Positions 61,976-64,000 of a stretch of 64,000 nt of DNA are shown piece after piece. The position numbers were made by a program, and so were the translations under genes. The DNA is taken from contig JAYODW010000004.1 of NCBI GenBank assembly GCA_038116745.1, positions 62,001 through 126,000 on the forward strand, given 5' to 3'. The notes beneath the pieces are model-generated. The model worked only from the letters and a program-made list of their open reading frames with translations. It had not been told where the DNA came from and made no database searches. The first letter of the stretch is position 1; each line of letters starts with the position of its first letter. This DNA comes from JAYODW01 sp038116745 (GTDB lineage: Bacteria > Pseudomonadota > Gammaproteobacteria > Ga0077536).

Positions 61976-63541
61976 ATGATTCAAGCTGCGCAGCCCTACC
62001 CCTCGCAACGCGCGCCGCTGTGCGCGGCCAACATTGTCGCCACCTCCCAGCCGCTGGCCGCCCAGGCCGGACTGACAATGCTGCAGCGCGGGGGCAATGC
62101 GGTCGACGCCGCCCTGGCGACCGCAATCACGCTGAGCATTGTCGAACCATGCAGTAACGGGATCGGCTCAGACGCCTTCGCCATCCTGTGGGACGGCGAC
62201 AGTCTGTGCGGTATCAACGGGTCCGGGCGGGCGCCGGCGCTGTGGACGCGGGAGTATTTCGGCTCGCGGGACAGCATGCCGCAGTTCGGCTGGGACGCGG
62301 TCACTGTTCCCGGTGCGGTCAGCGTCTGGGTCGCGCTCTCGGCACGCTTCGGCCAGCTCCCGTTTGAAGATCTTTTCGCACCGGCCATCGACTACGCCGA
62401 GAACGGCTTTCAGGTCGGGCCCAGAACGGCGTTTCACTGGGAGGAGGCTGAGGAACTCTATGCAGGCTTTGCCGGTTTCGAAGCGCATTTCCTGCCCGCG
62501 CCGGCGTTCGGTCAGCGAGTGAAACTTCCCAACGCTGCCGCCACGCTGCGGGAGATCGCAGCAAGCGGTGGCGAGTCTTTCTACCGCGGGGCGCTGGCAG
62601 CACGCATCGAACAGGCGGCGATCGATGCCGGCGGCGCGATGCGACGCAGCGATCTCGAGCAGCACAAAGCCGACTGGGTTGAACCACTGCGGCAGTCCTA
62701 TCGCGACGTCGCGCTGCATGAGATCCCGCCGAACGGACAGGGCCTCGCCGCACAGATCGCGCTCGGCATCCTGGCTCACTTCGATCCGCCTGCGCTCGAT
62801 AGCGCGGACGCCATGCATCTGCAGATCGAGGCGATGAAGATCGCCCTGCGCGCGGCGGCCGATCACATCGCAGATCCCGCACATCTCAAAGTCACACCTG
62901 CCGAGCTGCTTGACCCAACCTCGCTGGCCCGCGCAGCTGCGGGAATCACCAACCAGGCCTCCGCGCTGCCGCCCCGGGCGCTGCCGACCAGCCCCGATAC
63001 GGTCTACCTGACCGCAGCTGACGCCAGCGGCATGATGGTCTCCTTTATCCAATCAAACTATTACGGCTTCGGCTCGGGCATCGTCGTCCCTGAGACGGGA
63101 ATCGCGCTGCAGAACCGCGGCTACGGTTTTACCCTGGAAGAAGGCCATCCCAACTGTGTGGGGCCGGGCAAACGCCCGTTCCACACCATTATTCCTGGAT
63201 TCGTCACCCGTGACGGTCAGCCGCTGATGAGTTTCGGCGTCATGGGTGGCCCGATGCAGGCCCAGGGCCATGTGCAGATGATGACCCGGGTATTCGACTA
63301 CGGGCAGAACCCTCAGGCCGCCAGCGACGCACCGCGCTGGCAGGTGCTCGGCGACTACTCGGTGTCGCTGGAGCCCGGCTTTCCTGAAACGGTCGCCAAG
63401 GAGCTCGCAGCACGCGGGCACCAGGTCCGCTTTGAGGCGACCCACCACAATTTCGGCGGCGCACAGCTGATCCTGAAGACCGACGACGGCTACATCGCCG
63501 GCTCCGACCACCGCAAGGAAGGTCTGGCGGTCGGGTTCTGA
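61976..63541 (+). CDS. Gamma-glutamyltransferase family protein
   Basis: A 521-residue Ntn-hydrolase that matures by self-cleavage. The N-terminal part has MLQRGGNAVDAALAT and PCSNGIGSDAFAI. The nucleophile is T342 in DTVYLTAAD, followed by YYGFGSGIVVPETGIALQNRG. There is no signal peptide, so it is cytoplasmic, unlike the periplasmic GGT of E. coli; cytoplasmic members act as acylases or on gamma-glutamyl adducts. The start is ATG at 61976, with AGAGGAG upstream, although the frame is open much further. Glutathione-using GSTs elsewhere in the window may be related by context. Confidence 0.92.
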   Translation: MIQAAQPYPSQRAPLCAANIVATSQPLAAQAGLTMLQRGGNAVDAALATAITLSIVEPCSNGIGSDAFAILWDGDSLCGINGSGRAPALWTREYFGSRDSMPQFGWDAVTVPGAVSVWVALSARFGQLPFEDLFAPAIDYAENGFQVGPRTAFHWEEAEELYAGFAGFEAHFLPAPAFGQRVKLPNAAATLREIAASGGESFYRGALAARIEQAAIDAGGAMRRSDLEQHKADWVEPLRQSYRDVALHEIPPNGQGLAAQIALGILAHFDPPALDSADAMHLQIEAMKIALRAAADHIADPAHLKVTPAELLDPTSLARAAAGITNQASALPPRALPTSPDTVYLTAADASGMMVSFIQSNYYGFGSGIVVPETGIALQNRGYGFTLEEGHPNCVGPGKRPFHTIIPGFVTRDGQPLMSFGVMGGPMQAQGHVQMMTRVFDYGQNPQAASDAPRWQVLGDYSVSLEPGFPETVAKELAARGHQVRFEATHHNFGGAQLILKTDDGYIAGSDHRKEGLAVGF

Positions 63542-63605
63542 TCCAACTACCGGCCGCCGTTCCCCGGATCTCAGCCAGCTCCTTAAGCACGCTTCCCAGA
63601 CGCTA

Positions 63606-64000
63606 ATGACCGTCAGCACTGCCTTTCTCGCCTGCCGCTGCGGGCGCTGCAGGATTGATCTCCTCGACCCGACGCCGCGCTGTCGCTGTCAGTGCTTCTG
63701 CTGGGACTGCCGCCAGCGCGCGCTGATCGCCGCCGCGCGCAACCCGGAACAAGCGCTACCGCAGGCGGTGCAGGCCTACCGCCGCGGTGTCGATCTGTAT
63801 TACTTCACCAACGTGCTGCGCGTGGACGCTGCCTCGCGAGCGCTGCTCGAGTTTTCCCGACTGCGTGAGGACGCCGCCAACACCACCGCCATGTCGCGCT
63901 GCTGTGCGACCCTCATGTGCGGCACGCACCCGGTTTACGGCGGTACGACGATTTCAGTGAATGCCGACAGCTGTCGGATCACTATCCCTGAAGGGATGCC
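63606..64000 (+). CDS. GFA-like zinc-ribbon protein, 3' end missing
   Basis: The first 131 residues of a cysteine-rich protein, cut by the right edge. Zinc-binding cysteines are clustered in ACRCGRC near residues 9-15 and CRCQCFCWDC just after, similar to the glutathione-dependent formaldehyde-activating (GFA/CENP-V) fold, with a further SRCCATLMCG later. Some GFA members bind glutathione or act as lyases. The ATG at 63606 has no strong ribosome site. It follows the gamma-glutamyltransferase by 64 bp on the same strand. Confidence 0.75.
   Translation, partial: MTVSTAFLACRCGRCRIDLLDPTPRCRCQCFCWDCRQRALIAAARNPEQALPQAVQAYRRGVDLYYFTNVLRVDAASRALLEFSRLREDAANTTAMSRCCATLMCGTHPVYGGTTISVNADSCRITIPEGM

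Overview
The window is a GC-rich, densely coded bacterial chromosome segment. It probably comes from an uncultured or environmental gammaproteobacterium. The cysH-cysG-sulfite reductase-DUF934 operon, a gltA-type citrate synthase, malate synthase G and YdbL/YdbH-like envelope proteins fit that group, but no rRNA or ribosomal marker is present to prove it. Almost everything is catabolic or redox chemistry. I recognised no tRNA, rRNA, CRISPR array or transposase, and no dedicated transcription-factor gene.

Layout. 1-3761: a luciferase-like oxidoreductase cut by the left edge, a small hypothetical gene, two crotonase-fold proteins and an acyl-CoA dehydrogenase, closed by a strong terminator at 3828-3853. 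3910-9947: malate synthase G, a CorA-type transporter, an MscS channel, and a Nudix/alpha-beta hydrolase pair. 10045-14299: assimilatory sulfate reduction operon on the minus strand. 14522-23710: Baeyer-Villiger monooxygenase, SnoaL-like protein, serine hydrolase, citrate synthase with a MaoC gene, YdbL lipoprotein with a TauE exporter, an MFS carrier and an SRPBCC protein. 24120-27148: a PQQ dehydrogenase fused to cytochrome c, then a second luciferase-like enzyme.

27295-32456 is the most unusual region. It is a two-partner secretion locus that has been broken by an inversion. The first 104 codons of tpsB lie at 32456-32145 (minus) and the rest at 28184-29520 (plus). The tpsA start lies at 31883-32146 (plus), and a candidate tpsA 3' end carrying a pre-toxin-like segment lies at 28185-27295 (minus). 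Inside the inverted block sits an intact 729-residue protein that joins a metallo-beta-lactamase domain to two cyclic-nucleotide-binding-like domains.

32724-42516 (minus strand): quinone oxidoreductase, ThDP enzyme, a soluble reductive-dehalogenase-like protein, a luciferase-like monooxygenase, an enol-lactonase-like hydrolase and a glutathione transferase form a tight gene train, followed by a YdbH-like envelope protein. 42376-44326: a small foreign-looking insert with a methyltransferase, bounded by a 209-bp direct repeat that duplicates the start of the quinone oxidoreductase gene.

45397-55740: a hydroquinone-cleavage cluster. It holds maleylacetate reductase, a YfcG-like GST, a [2Fe-2S] ferredoxin, a Rieske oxygenase, both subunits of hydroquinone 1,2-dioxygenase (HapCD/PnpCD type), the semialdehyde dehydrogenase, a DUF1330 protein, an esterase and an FAD hydroxylase. 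Together these should make hydroquinone from an aromatic precursor, open the ring to 4-hydroxymuconic semialdehyde and deliver maleylacetate and then 3-oxoadipate to central metabolism. The reductive-dehalogenase train lies only a few kilobases away, so halogenated phenols are a reasonable guess for the substrates. 55895-64000: a MotB-like/MotA-like pair in reversed gene order, a CoA-ester lyase, an alkyl-DHAP-synthase-like flavoprotein, a VOC protein, a DUF4870 protein, a gamma-glutamyltransferase and a zinc-ribbon GFA-like protein cut by the right edge.
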